Shown here in pieces: positions 24,590-33,248 of a DNA stretch of 64,000 nt (positions are counted from its first letter, which is position 1; each line of letters begins with the position of its first letter). The position numbers were made by a program, and so were the translations under genes. The stretch spans positions 62,001-126,000 of the forward strand of contig DAOTCE010000006.1 in assembly GCA_035452965.1 (NCBI GenBank), read 5' to 3'. This DNA is from Candidatus Paceibacterota bacterium. Lineage in GTDB: Bacteria > Verrucomicrobiota > Verrucomicrobiia > Limisphaerales > UBA8199. The notes beneath the pieces were generated by a model. It had not been told where the DNA came from. It searched no databases and saw only the letters and a program-made list of their open reading frames with translations.

Positions 24590-25324
24590 CTACCGAACAG
24601 TTGTGACTTGCTTCAGTCTCTGCCAGTCGGGATTGCTTGCATTTACACCCCGCCCAGCAACCCGCGACTCGGGTTCCTGCAGCCTGAAGAACTCGGCATG
24701 GCCATCGGCAAAGTTCAGCCCATAGCTGCGCTCGTGCCTTGTCGCGGGAAAACTGGCGAATGGCCGGGTGTCATCCATCGTCACCAGGAACCAGGCATCG
24801 TCAATGCTGGCTTCGTGTTCGTCAGTCATCACCCATATTCTGGCTGGCGCCGCGGCAGCAAGCTCCCCTTCCCGGACATACGTGCGGAAGCCGTTGGTGC
24901 GGCGATAACTTTCCATGTAACGACTGCCGATCCATCCGTTCATGGAGTAGCTGCGGACGCGGGGCGCATCGCCTGTGCGAGATGGATCGCCGGGACACCG
25001 GTAAAGGGGCACCTGACTGGCGTAGGGAAACAACTTCCCTTGGCGGATGATCAGCTTGTTCGTCGAATCGCTCGTGACCTTCATGTCCCCGAGCACCCAG
25101 GAATTGCTGCCAACCTCGCCCAAGGGTTGATTCTGGGCCAGCTTGCCGTCGTTGTCGGCGGTGTACATTTGGAATGAGAGCGAAGCTTGCTTGAGATTGT
25201 CCAGGCAAACGGTTCGCCGGCTCTTCGACTGCACCGCAGCGAGCGCCGGAAGGAGTAATGCCGCCAGGATTGCAATGATAGCGATGACCAGCAGCAGTTC
25301 GGCCAAAGTAAACGCCCGTCGCAT
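24590..25324 (-). CDS. Type II secretion/PVC pseudopilin-like protein
   Basis: A 244-residue protein with a type IV prepilin N-terminus, RRA-FTLAELLLVIAIIAILAALLLP, with the processing site after residue 4 and Glu at +5. The residue before cleavage is Ala, not the usual Gly. The C-terminal domain ends with YGLNFADGHAEFF, the H-x-DG-like motif of the large PVC pseudopilin family. AAGGA lies 6 bases before the start at 25324. Similar proteins are numerous in Verrucomicrobia and Planctomycetes; whether they build a pilus, a secretion device or a surface layer is unsettled. It has a paralogue at 59354-60169. Confidence 0.88.
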   Translation of the reverse strand: MRRAFTLAELLLVIAIIAILAALLLPALAAVQSKSRRTVCLDNLKQASLSFQMYTADNDGKLAQNQPLGEVGSNSWVLGDMKVTSDSTNKLIIRQGKLFPYASQVPLYRCPGDPSRTGDAPRVRSYSMNGWIGSRYMESYRRTNGFRTYVREGELAAAAPARIWVMTDEHEASIDDAWFLVTMDDTRPFASFPATRHERSYGLNFADGHAEFFRLQEPESRVAGRGVNASNPDWQRLKQVTTVR

Positions 25325-25548
25325 GCAATATCCTTCGCTGCTGCACCAATCCCGCCGAATCGCTGTTCCCACACCATCTGCTCGTGCAAATAACGCCATA
25401 AACTGCTTCGGTCATAACCTACCTCCGGCTGGTATTCATTGGGAAGTGTGCGTCTGGGAGCACACCCCGTCGCTTCTACCACGCGCACGTCGTTTTCATT
25501 GCACCATCAGGCCCGGCAATAGATAATCCGGACGCGATTAAGATTGTC

Positions 25549-28500
25549 ATGGCATCAATGACGCCCAGAGGGTTGATTCTCCTCCTCGGCACGGCACTGG
25601 TGACGCTGCCGGAAGCGAACTTGGCCCAGGAACCCTCGAGCTGGGCAACTCAATGGCGTGTTTGCAGGATGACCGATGGTTTGCCTGAATCCGCCTGCAT
25701 TTCAGTTGCTCTTTCACCGCAAGGGAGAATCCTGGCCCGCCACCCCAGGTCCGGATCTGTAAGTGAACTCGATGGCTATGCAACCCATATCATCCCCTCC
25801 CCTGGGCAGGGTAGCAGCCGCGTTTACCAGAGCCCCGGCGGCCAACTCTGGACGGTCGCCTCCCACGGCCTGCAAGAGTTCCGAAGTGGTAAGTGGGTGC
25901 TGCATCCCACGTCGGAAATCGCCGCCGCGTTCCGTGAACGCATCCTGCGAGTCAATAATCCGATACCGCTGTGCCCAGCCCGCCAAGGTTTCGTGCTGAT
26001 TCTCCTTCCGGACCACCTGCTCGAATTCAACACCGAGGACCCAGAGCATCCCCGGACCCAAGTCCTGCTCGCAGCGGCGCAAACGCAGCTCGGGGAATTC
26101 TCGACAATGACACTGGCGCGCGATGGTGGCCTGTGGATCACCGGAACGCGCGGGCTGCTCAAAATGCCGGGCCCAGTTAGGAATTTGAAAGCGGGAACCG
26201 CGTGGCACCAATACCTGCTGCCTGAGGCATTGCAGGGCATGAATCTGCAGGAACCGCACGAGAATGAAGCGGGGGGTGTGACCATGCTGGCCGAGTCCTC
26301 GGCAAGCCAGCTGAAGCGCCTGGTCCAGTGGGACGGCCAGCATTGGAGTGCGCAGGCCATCCCGGTTGAAGGCGCGCGGCACGCCTGGTGCAGCGCGAAC
26401 AAGACCTGTTGGGCCGTAACGACTGATTCACTGTTCAAATGGGAAGCAGGCACTCGGGAAGCGATTCCGGCCGAAAGAGCGCCCGGTCGCCGATACTACG
26501 ACCTTGCAATCGAGCCTGGCGGCGCGTTTTGGCTGGCAACCTCTGATGGACTGTTCCGCTATGCTCCGCATACATGGAGAACCCCTGCTTTCGCTGAGCG
26601 GCTCGATTCTCCCGTCCACCACCTGACGGGGGGCGAAGCCGACAGGTTTTGGTTTGTCGTGGGCACCGGGCTACACCTCGTGCAAAATGGTCATCATCAG
26701 GAGTTTCCTTTGCCGGCTGAGGCTCTGACCAATCTTCCAAACCTCCGCGCCCTGTACCCGTTGAAGAATGGTAGTCTGCTCCTGCAAGCGGGGGAACAGT
26801 GCCTTCAATTTCCACCTGACACCCGCACGTTTGATACCGTCGTCCATGAACCTCCCGCAACGTCACTCAAGCCGCTGGGGTTGCTGAGAGACGGAAGATT
26901 ATGCGTCCAAACCCTCACCGCTGGCGCGCCTGTGCAGAGTCACCGGTTGGAGGCGTACGATGGGGCCCGGTTTGAAGCGATGGCCGTGCCATTGCACGAG
27001 CTGTTGCCGGGCAGCAATCTGTCGAGTTTCTTCACCGCGCAGAACGGCGACCTTTGGTTGGGCGGCGACCGCGGCACGGCGTGGTTTCACGAGCAGAAAT
27101 GGCGAACAATCGTCTCCACCGACCAAAGCAGTCCAGAATCGGTCGTTGGTTTCGCCGAACTGGCAGACGGGAAGATCTGGTGTGCCACATCCGACAAAGT
27201 GTGGGTGTTTGATGGCCGGACGTGGTCCGCCGTGCGAGTAGGATTCGACCGTATCAACGCATTTGTCAGTGCACGCGACGGATGCTTGTGGGTGGCCACC
27301 GAAAGCGGGTTGTCTCGCAACTTCCGAGGCGCATGGGTTGAGAATGGGATTGAGGACGGTTTGCCCAGCGCCGCGGTACGGGACATCCTCGAAGATCCGC
27401 GCGGCCGAATCTGGGCCGCCACCACGCGTGGATTGAGCTTGTACTATCCGGAGGCAGACCCCGCTCCGCCTGACACTGAGGTACAAGTAGTAACGGGCAA
27501 CGCGCAGAGAATTCCCGAGGGGGGCAGTATCACGCTGTCGTTCAGCGGAAAGGACAAATGGAATCATACATCCCGCCAACGTCTGCTCTACTCTTACCGT
27601 CTGGACGAACACGAATGGTCGACATTTCAGGAGGAGAGGAACGTTTCCTTTGTGGATTTGGCGGGCGGCAAGCACTACTTCCAAGTGCGCGCCATGGACC
27701 GCAACTGTAACGTGGATCCAACTCCCGCCCGGCTGGACTTTCTGGTCATCCTGCCGTGGTACAAGGAGTCCCGTGCGGTGATTTTTGCCATTCTCGGATT
27801 GGTAGTGGCGCTCTTCTTCGCCAGCTTGGCCTTCAACAGCCATCGCCAACTGCTCCGGAGTTACGCGGAAGTGGAACGGGAGGTGGCGCAACGCACACGG
27901 GAACTCGAGCTCGCCAACCGCCAATTGCTGCACAGCCAGAAAATGAACGCACTGGGCACCCTCGCCGCGGGTATTGCTCACGACTTCAACAACATCCTGT
28001 CCATTATCAAAGGGTCCGCCCAAATCATTGAAGACAATCCGGGCGATCCGCAGAAGGTGAGCACCCGCGTGGACCGCATCAAGACGGTCGTCGAGCAGGG
28101 AGCCGGTATTGTCAAAGCCATGCTCGGCTTCAGCCGCCAAGCCGCCGAACAGCCAGCCCCGTGCGACTTGAATGCGGTCCTGGAGGACTCCGTCAAGCTG
28201 TTGGGCGACCGGTTCTTGCGCGAGGTGCAGATTACTCTCGAACACGCTTCCGCCCTGCCCGAGGTAACTTGCTCCAGGGACCTGGTCCAGCAAGTGTTAC
28301 TGAACTTCATCTTCAACGCCGCGGAATCCATGACCCAACGCAAGCAAATCCGCCTGGCCACGCGGCGGATGGAAAAGCCGGCAGCGAATCCGGTTTTGGC
28401 ACCCGCGCCCGCAGCAGAGTATGTTGCGGTGTCGGTCCAGGACGCTGGCTCTGGCATTACTCCCGAGAACCTGCCGCGCATCTTCGAGCCTTTCTTTACC

Positions 28501-28665
28501 ACAAAGGCCTTTTCTGCGCGGCGCGGGACGGGGCTCGGCCTCTCGATGGTCTATGAACTGGCCAGGAAGATGGAAGCCGGCCTCGCGGTAGAGTCAACCG
28601 TGGGCCAAGGCAGCACCTTTACGTTGATCCTGCCGGTGAGGAATAAAGCCACAGCTAAGCCCTGA
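25549..28665 (+). CDS. Beta-propeller sensor histidine kinase
   Basis: A 1038-residue membrane sensor. Residues 1-26 are a signal peptide. About 55-640 form WD/Kelch-like two-component-regulator propeller repeats (for example DGRTWSAV, GCLWVATESGLSRNF, RIWAATTRGLSLYY). About 645-735 is a Y_Y_Y domain (LLYSYRLDEHEWS, HYFQVRAMDRNCNVDP). One transmembrane helix spans 744-762. The cytoplasmic kinase has HisKA phospho-acceptor His811 in AAGIAHDFNN, an N box (LLNFIFNAAESM), VQDAGSGI, FEPFFTTK and GTGLGLSMVY. Unlike the hybrid HTCS of Bacteroidetes it lacks fused receiver and AraC domains; those roles fall to the adjacent regulator. The ligand is probably an oligosaccharide, inferred from the downstream CAZyme-like gene. 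Confidence 0.93.
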   Translation: MASMTPRGLILLLGTALVTLPEANLAQEPSSWATQWRVCRMTDGLPESACISVALSPQGRILARHPRSGSVSELDGYATHIIPSPGQGSSRVYQSPGGQLWTVASHGLQEFRSGKWVLHPTSEIAAAFRERILRVNNPIPLCPARQGFVLILLPDHLLEFNTEDPEHPRTQVLLAAAQTQLGEFSTMTLARDGGLWITGTRGLLKMPGPVRNLKAGTAWHQYLLPEALQGMNLQEPHENEAGGVTMLAESSASQLKRLVQWDGQHWSAQAIPVEGARHAWCSANKTCWAVTTDSLFKWEAGTREAIPAERAPGRRYYDLAIEPGGAFWLATSDGLFRYAPHTWRTPAFAERLDSPVHHLTGGEADRFWFVVGTGLHLVQNGHHQEFPLPAEALTNLPNLRALYPLKNGSLLLQAGEQCLQFPPDTRTFDTVVHEPPATSLKPLGLLRDGRLCVQTLTAGAPVQSHRLEAYDGARFEAMAVPLHELLPGSNLSSFFTAQNGDLWLGGDRGTAWFHEQKWRTIVSTDQSSPESVVGFAELADGKIWCATSDKVWVFDGRTWSAVRVGFDRINAFVSARDGCLWVATESGLSRNFRGAWVENGIEDGLPSAAVRDILEDPRGRIWAATTRGLSLYYPEADPAPPDTEVQVVTGNAQRIPEGGSITLSFSGKDKWNHTSRQRLLYSYRLDEHEWSTFQEERNVSFVDLAGGKHYFQVRAMDRNCNVDPTPARLDFLVILPWYKESRAVIFAILGLVVALFFASLAFNSHRQLLRSYAEVEREVAQRTRELELANRQLLHSQKMNALGTLAAGIAHDFNNILSIIKGSAQIIEDNPGDPQKVSTRVDRIKTVVEQGAGIVKAMLGFSRQAAEQPAPCDLNAVLEDSVKLLGDRFLREVQITLEHASALPEVTCSRDLVQQVLLNFIFNAAESMTQRKQIRLATRRMEKPAANPVLAPAPAAEYVAVSVQDAGSGITPENLPRIFEPFFTTKAFSARRGTGLGLSMVYELARKMEAGLAVESTVGQGSTFTLILPVRNKATAKP

Positions 28666-28698
28666 CGATCATAGACTCTGCTGGCCAGGCTACCGCCT

Positions 28699-29346
28699 AT
28701 GCAAACACCAACAATCCTGATTGTTGAAGACGACGACCTTCAATACGAGATATACGAGGAGGCGCTCAGCAAGTACGAACTGACCCGGGTCAGGAACGGC
28801 AGCGAAGCCCTGGCCCAAATCCCGGGCAATCGGCCTGACCTCCTGATTCTTGACCATGTCCTCTCCGAGGGCGAGCTGGGATTGGAATTCCTGCCAGCTC
28901 TAAAAGAACTGCTGCCATTCGTGCCCGTCATCATCGTCTCGGGCGCGTTGGAAGTGCACCAGCAACTGCAGGCGCTGCAAGGGCCACGTCGCGCCCATTA
29001 CTGCCTGACCAAGCCTGTGGACATCCACACGCTCAAGCGCACGGTCGAAACCGCCCTAAAGGAATGTGGCGAGTATGAAGCGGTGCGCCAACTCGAAGCC
29101 CTGGAACGCTCGCACCGCGTTGACGCTCTCGATCTGTTCAGCCGCTCGACCGACCGGCTCAGCCGCCAGCACCGCATGCTCGAACTGGTAGGCAAATCCC
29201 GTCAGCGGCCCAACATATCGGCCCTTGCCCGCGAATTCGGCGTTGCCCGGCGCACGATCATTCGCGATCTTCAGGAGTTGATTCGCCGCGGACAGATCAA
29301 ACCCGAAGTGTACCCGGACTGGGAGAACCCTTCCGCGGAGGAATAG
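28699..29346 (+). CDS. Response regulator, REC plus winged HTH
   Basis: A 215-residue regulator. The receiver domain is at 1-125 with acidic pocket EDDD at 10-13, phospho-acceptor Asp52 in LLILDHVLSEG, Ser81 and Lys105 (LTKPVD). A linker helix follows, then a C-terminal winged helix (about 165-207, PNISALAREFGVARRTIIRDLQELIRRG) resembling HTH_11/DeoR-type domains, not the OmpR, LuxR or NtrC output types. It starts 33 bases after the kinase stop and is almost surely its partner. The likely targets include its own operon, which includes the secreted CAZyme-like gene 13 bases downstream. Confidence 0.92.
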   Translation: MQTPTILIVEDDDLQYEIYEEALSKYELTRVRNGSEALAQIPGNRPDLLILDHVLSEGELGLEFLPALKELLPFVPVIIVSGALEVHQQLQALQGPRRAHYCLTKPVDIHTLKRTVETALKECGEYEAVRQLEALERSHRVDALDLFSRSTDRLSRQHRMLELVGKSRQRPNISALAREFGVARRTIIRDLQELIRRGQIKPEVYPDWENPSAEE

Positions 29347-29359
29347 ATTCGCAGCCAGT

Positions 29360-31642
29360 ATGTATGGAGTTGTTCTTGCCGTTCTAACTGTTCTTCGTTG
29401 CAGCAGCGCGGACGCTGCGGTGCCGGAGACAAACCTCGTCGCAAACCCGGGTTTCGAGCAACCCGCTAATCCGGATGGCTTGCCTTCCGGCGGCTGGTGG
29501 CTGTATTCGGCACAAGCCGACACGCAGGTCAAGTCGGACCAGGCCGGTCCACGCAAAGGCAAATACTCGGTTGCCCTCCAGGCCCACGCTCGCGCTAAAT
29601 CTGTGTTGGTGAGCGCGCCCTTCCCGGTTGCCCCGGGTGATGAACTCCGATTCGAAACGTGGGTACGTGCTGAGTGCACCCAGCCCAGTTCGAACCGGGC
29701 ATTCGCCGGAATCGCATTTCGTAACCGCGAAGGCGGGGTCTTCAAACGTGACTACTTTGCGGTGGAAGCTGTCGGTAACGCCTGGTCGAAGATTACCGGG
29801 ACTGCGCAGTCCCCACATGGTGTATCCGCCGCCGAAGTGCATTTGGGTTACACCAACTCCCCAGGCATGTTGTGGTTCGATGACATCGTGGCGACCATCA
29901 CCAGCCCCGTATCATTTTCACTTGCCAAAGGCCCTGAGCCGTGGGCGGGACAGCAGGACATTACTGTGCTGGCAGCCAATCGGCAGACCAGCCGCTTTGA
30001 GGGCAGCATTCATGTTGTGGTGGGAAAGCAGCATCAGAACTTGCCGGTGACATTGGAGCCAGAAACAAGCCGACAGGTTACAGTGCCTGTCACACTCAAT
30101 GGTGTTGGCGCCCACAATTATGCCTTGTGTCTGCTCGACTCGACCGGCACCCCCCTGCGCGAGCTGAAGGGCAAGTTCCAAACCAAGGCGCCCCTCGCGC
30201 TCTATCCAGCTTGCCCATGTTATCACACGGTGGGCAACGGTAAGGGCGACACGCGCGTCGAAGCCCGCGTTAATCTGAATCCCGCCAAACGGTCCGGCCT
30301 ATTTCTGGTCGTTGAGGTCACGGACGCCGGTGGCAAGCAGATCCAAACGGCAACCGCGGATGCTTCCCAAGGCGATGACGTGGGACTGAATGTTCAGCTG
30401 CCCATCCAGGCATCCGGCGTGTTCGAGATTGTCGCGCGTCTGCGAGACGGCGCAGGAAAGGAAATCGCCCGGGCATCCACCGATGTCCATGTCAGCCCGC
30501 GGGCTGCATCCGTTGTCACCATTGGCTCAGACGGGTTTCTCCGCATCGAAGGCAAACCGCACTTCCCGATCGGCCTCTATAGTAGCGGCCGCTATGAAGA
30601 GCTCGGCCAGGCTGGGTTCACCGCGACTCACAACTACGGCATCACCACCGGTGAAGCCACGGACCCAATCAACCCCAATGAATCTCAGGTCAAGCAACTC
30701 CTCGACCGATCGTGGTCCAACGGCATGCGGATGATGGTCGAACTGCCACGCAAGGCCATCGAGATAGGCGAGTGGCAGCAGATCCGTCGCCGCATTGAGA
30801 CGTTTCGGCATCACCCCGGCCTGCTCTGTTGGGGCTCCGAAGAACGCGTAGCGCGCGGCGTGGCGCCGCTCTCCCACATCGCCGCCCTCTACCGCCTGGT
30901 TCATAAGTTAGACCCCAACCATCCGTTGGTCCTGGGCGATACGCGGGACGCGATCCAGAAACTGCAGGAGGACCGTCGCGACTTCTTTCCCGATGCCTGC
31001 ATGGACATTGGTATTTGGTGGTGGTATCCAATCCCGCTGAAGGGGCCTGACGGCAACGGCCTCGAAGAGCGCAACAAACCGGCGGGAGTGCTGCAGCCGC
31101 CTTCCTGGCTCACCACCACGCACTCCAAAAAGCCGCTTTGGATCGCCATTCAATCCTACCAGCACCCGCGTCTCGACGCCCGCTTCCCGACCCCTGCCGA
31201 ATACCGCTGCATGGCCTACCTGAGCATCATTAACGGCGTCAAGGGTCTGTGGTTCTACACCGGCTCCGGCCAGCGAGATTACTATGGAAAACCCGCAGGA
31301 CTGCTGAACAAGCCGAATGAAGCCCATTGGGATTACGTTCAGAAGCTGGTCCGCGAACTGCGCGAGGTCAGCCCCATCGTTATGTCTCCCGCGTCCAAAT
31401 ACAAATTGACCATTTCACCCGCCGATGCGCCGGTGGAGTTCGCCCTTCGTGAGTCCAACGGCAAGCTCTATCTCATCGCTGCCAACAAAGCCAGCCGCGT
31501 GCATAAGGTGCAATTCCGCGGTGATGTTCTGGCGTCGCGGCAGGCAACGGTCCTTTACGAGACTCATCCGGCCGCCGTTCAAGCCGATTCGCTTGCAGAC
31601 GTTTTCAGCGCCTTTGCTGTACGTGTGTACGAGCTTGAATAG
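29360..31642 (+). CDS. Secreted CBM plus glycoside-hydrolase-like protein
   Basis: A 760-residue protein with a signal peptide (ending around DAAV). Residues about 25-180 resemble a CBM4/9-like jelly roll (NLVANPGFEQPANPDGLPSGGW, then SPGMLWFDDIVA). Residues about 390-760 look like a TIM-barrel hydrolase: SDGFLRIEGKPHFPIGLY, HPGLLCWGSEERVARG (with Glu494/Glu495 candidates for the acid/base) and KGLWFYTGSGQRDYYG. I do not assign a GH family. It is in an operon with the propeller kinase and response regulator, starting 13 bases after the latter, which implies it is made when that sensor detects its glycan. Confidence 0.75.
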   Translation: MYGVVLAVLTVLRCSSADAAVPETNLVANPGFEQPANPDGLPSGGWWLYSAQADTQVKSDQAGPRKGKYSVALQAHARAKSVLVSAPFPVAPGDELRFETWVRAECTQPSSNRAFAGIAFRNREGGVFKRDYFAVEAVGNAWSKITGTAQSPHGVSAAEVHLGYTNSPGMLWFDDIVATITSPVSFSLAKGPEPWAGQQDITVLAANRQTSRFEGSIHVVVGKQHQNLPVTLEPETSRQVTVPVTLNGVGAHNYALCLLDSTGTPLRELKGKFQTKAPLALYPACPCYHTVGNGKGDTRVEARVNLNPAKRSGLFLVVEVTDAGGKQIQTATADASQGDDVGLNVQLPIQASGVFEIVARLRDGAGKEIARASTDVHVSPRAASVVTIGSDGFLRIEGKPHFPIGLYSSGRYEELGQAGFTATHNYGITTGEATDPINPNESQVKQLLDRSWSNGMRMMVELPRKAIEIGEWQQIRRRIETFRHHPGLLCWGSEERVARGVAPLSHIAALYRLVHKLDPNHPLVLGDTRDAIQKLQEDRRDFFPDACMDIGIWWWYPIPLKGPDGNGLEERNKPAGVLQPPSWLTTTHSKKPLWIAIQSYQHPRLDARFPTPAEYRCMAYLSIINGVKGLWFYTGSGQRDYYGKPAGLLNKPNEAHWDYVQKLVRELREVSPIVMSPASKYKLTISPADAPVEFALRESNGKLYLIAANKASRVHKVQFRGDVLASRQATVLYETHPAAVQADSLADVFSAFAVRVYELE

Positions 31643-31677
31643 GCGAGCCGGCTCTTCAATGCGGCTTGGGCCGGTTG

Positions 31678-32535
31678 TCACCCACCCGAAGTCGCCAACG
31701 CCTTCTCGGGGCCTTCCACAACTCTCAAACCTGCTATCTTGTTGACCGAGCCGCGCCCCTCGCAGAAGATTAAGCTCTGGTAGCCCGCCAAGCGGAGGCC
31801 CTTTATCAGGTCTCCAAGGTTCTTCAACCAATTGAGTCTTTTCGTCTCATCGAGCGCGGACCCAGCGCTGGCATCGGTGCTGTGATAGTGAAACCTGGGG
31901 AGCACTATAATCATCAGCTCTCGCCGAGGCTGCTTTGCCGCCGCGTTGAGCACTTCCGCGCTCGTGAGAGGTGTATAAAATGCATGCCTGGGCAATACTT
32001 CCTTTTCGGCCGGCTTCACCACGTAACTCGTGCGGTCGTCGCTGTAACGAACGATGAAATCGGCCCGGCTAACTTCCTCCGGGGTAATGACGCGAAAGCT
32101 CTGCGGAGGCTGCGGAGGCACTCCAGCCCTGCCCGTCAACAATACTTGCGCCTTGTCAGCCCCACTCAGGACAATTGCGCTGGTGTTTGTGCCTGGTGCC
32201 GCGGGTTGGTAACGCACACTCAAGGTTTTGCCTTGGCCGCTCTTTAGCGAGTATGTGGCATCCTTGATGGCAAACGGACCAGTCACACTGGCCGTTCCAT
32301 TGAGCACACCTCCTCCCACATTCCAAATCCTCACAGTGAGATCCTTGGAGCCCTGCACCCTTACCGCACCGAAATCCAGTGCCCGGGTTGACACTGCGAC
32401 TTGCGGACCGCCAGTGCCCGAACTTCCCCGCAAATCTGTGTCGGCACGCGAATAGACTGGAGTCCATGCAACTGAGAATCCCAACGCCAACAGCCGCAAA
32501 AGAAACAATGTCCTGCCTAACGTCATCCGTTTCAT
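31678..32535 (-). CDS. Secreted ASH/HYDIN-like domain protein
   Basis: A 285-residue secreted protein: signal peptide MKRMTLGRTLFLLRLLALGF, then at about 45-140 an ASH-type immunoglobulin-like domain (LDFGAVRVQGSKDLTVRIWNVG, TLSVRYQPAAPGTNTSAIVL), then a 130-residue C-terminal part (FRVITPEEVSRADFIVRY) of unknown function. The start at 32535 follows AAAGG. ASH domains are often adhesive or structural; no enzyme motif was found. It shares no obvious operon partner. Confidence 0.75.
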   Translation of the reverse strand: MKRMTLGRTLFLLRLLALGFSVAWTPVYSRADTDLRGSSGTGGPQVAVSTRALDFGAVRVQGSKDLTVRIWNVGGGVLNGTASVTGPFAIKDATYSLKSGQGKTLSVRYQPAAPGTNTSAIVLSGADKAQVLLTGRAGVPPQPPQSFRVITPEEVSRADFIVRYSDDRTSYVVKPAEKEVLPRHAFYTPLTSAEVLNAAAKQPRRELMIIVLPRFHYHSTDASAGSALDETKRLNWLKNLGDLIKGLRLAGYQSLIFCEGRGSVNKIAGLRVVEGPEKALATSGG

Positions 32536-33248
32536 GCCTTTAACCTCAGAGGCTGCACGCTGCCCGATTGCAGCCTCTGACAAGACCTTCCAATTAGATT
32601 GTGGAGGCAGCAACCCGAACTATTACGGATAGGCCATCCGGAAAACTACGGAAGACACTGCCCGACATCTGCCGCCTCAAGCGCCGTGCCCGGATGCAGA
32701 CGCCCGGCAAGGACAGGGGCGGTGCAGCCTTAGCGGTGTAGATGATCTCGTTCGGCATTTCGAAGAACCTCTGGATATCCGCGTTCAAAGTGGAGGCGGG
32801 GACATAGACTTGGGCGTCGCCGGTCCAACCCATGCGCTCATCGCGTTGGGGACAATCGGCGGGGCTCTCAATATTGGGACAGTGATGCTGGCTGACTGCC
32901 CTCTCCAGCACGCCCCCCCGCGCCCTTGGCTCGGCGATACAGTGGCGGCACGGCGGTGCTACGGTGTGCATCCCATGGGGAGCGCTCCCCATGGGATACA
33001 CACCGCAACCCGACCGCACTTACAAGGGATCTCCCAGCCATTTGCAGGCCAATGCCAGCGTGCGACCACCGGCACGGCATCGCCGTCCGTCTGACGGGGA
33101 TGCTGGATATTAAAAGGGGAGTCCGGGAAGACGAATCGCCATCGTTGTCTCCCGCAAACTTGCGAAGAGCCTTGTTTATCTGTCTGCTTTAGAACTCCCC
33201 TGCTCCCGCGGTGAGGAAGGGAAATTGTCGCCCCCCCTCCCTCCAAGT
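32536..33248. other. 0.7-kb gene-free stretch with dispersed element copy 2
   Basis: The stretch is upstream of the ASH gene and downstream of the methyltransferase stop. Its centre holds copy 2 of the palindromic element. Outside it, 32536-32840 and 33150-33248 show no gene; a minus-strand frame from about 32595 to 33019 reads through the palindrome and has no support. Confidence 0.6.
32845..33130 (+). repeat. Dispersed palindromic element, copy 2
   Basis: The core palindrome spans 32962-33005 (44 bp) with one mismatched pair (C32969/A32998). On the minus strand that pair reads G/T, a G-U wobble in RNA. A block at 32851-32889 containing GGACAGTGATGC ends 75 bp before the core, and a region with CCGTC/GACGG begins about 67 bp after it. 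It matches copy 1 read in the opposite orientation, so the two form a genuine family. Confidence 0.85.

Noticed and set aside
26899..28293. Minus-strand open frame of 464 codons within the sensor kinase gene
   Set aside because: It is a shadow of the kinase gene; the plus strand has full domain motifs.
32594..33019. 141-codon minus-strand frame next to element copy 2
   Set aside because: It reads through the palindrome, has no start context, and is not preserved in the other copies.
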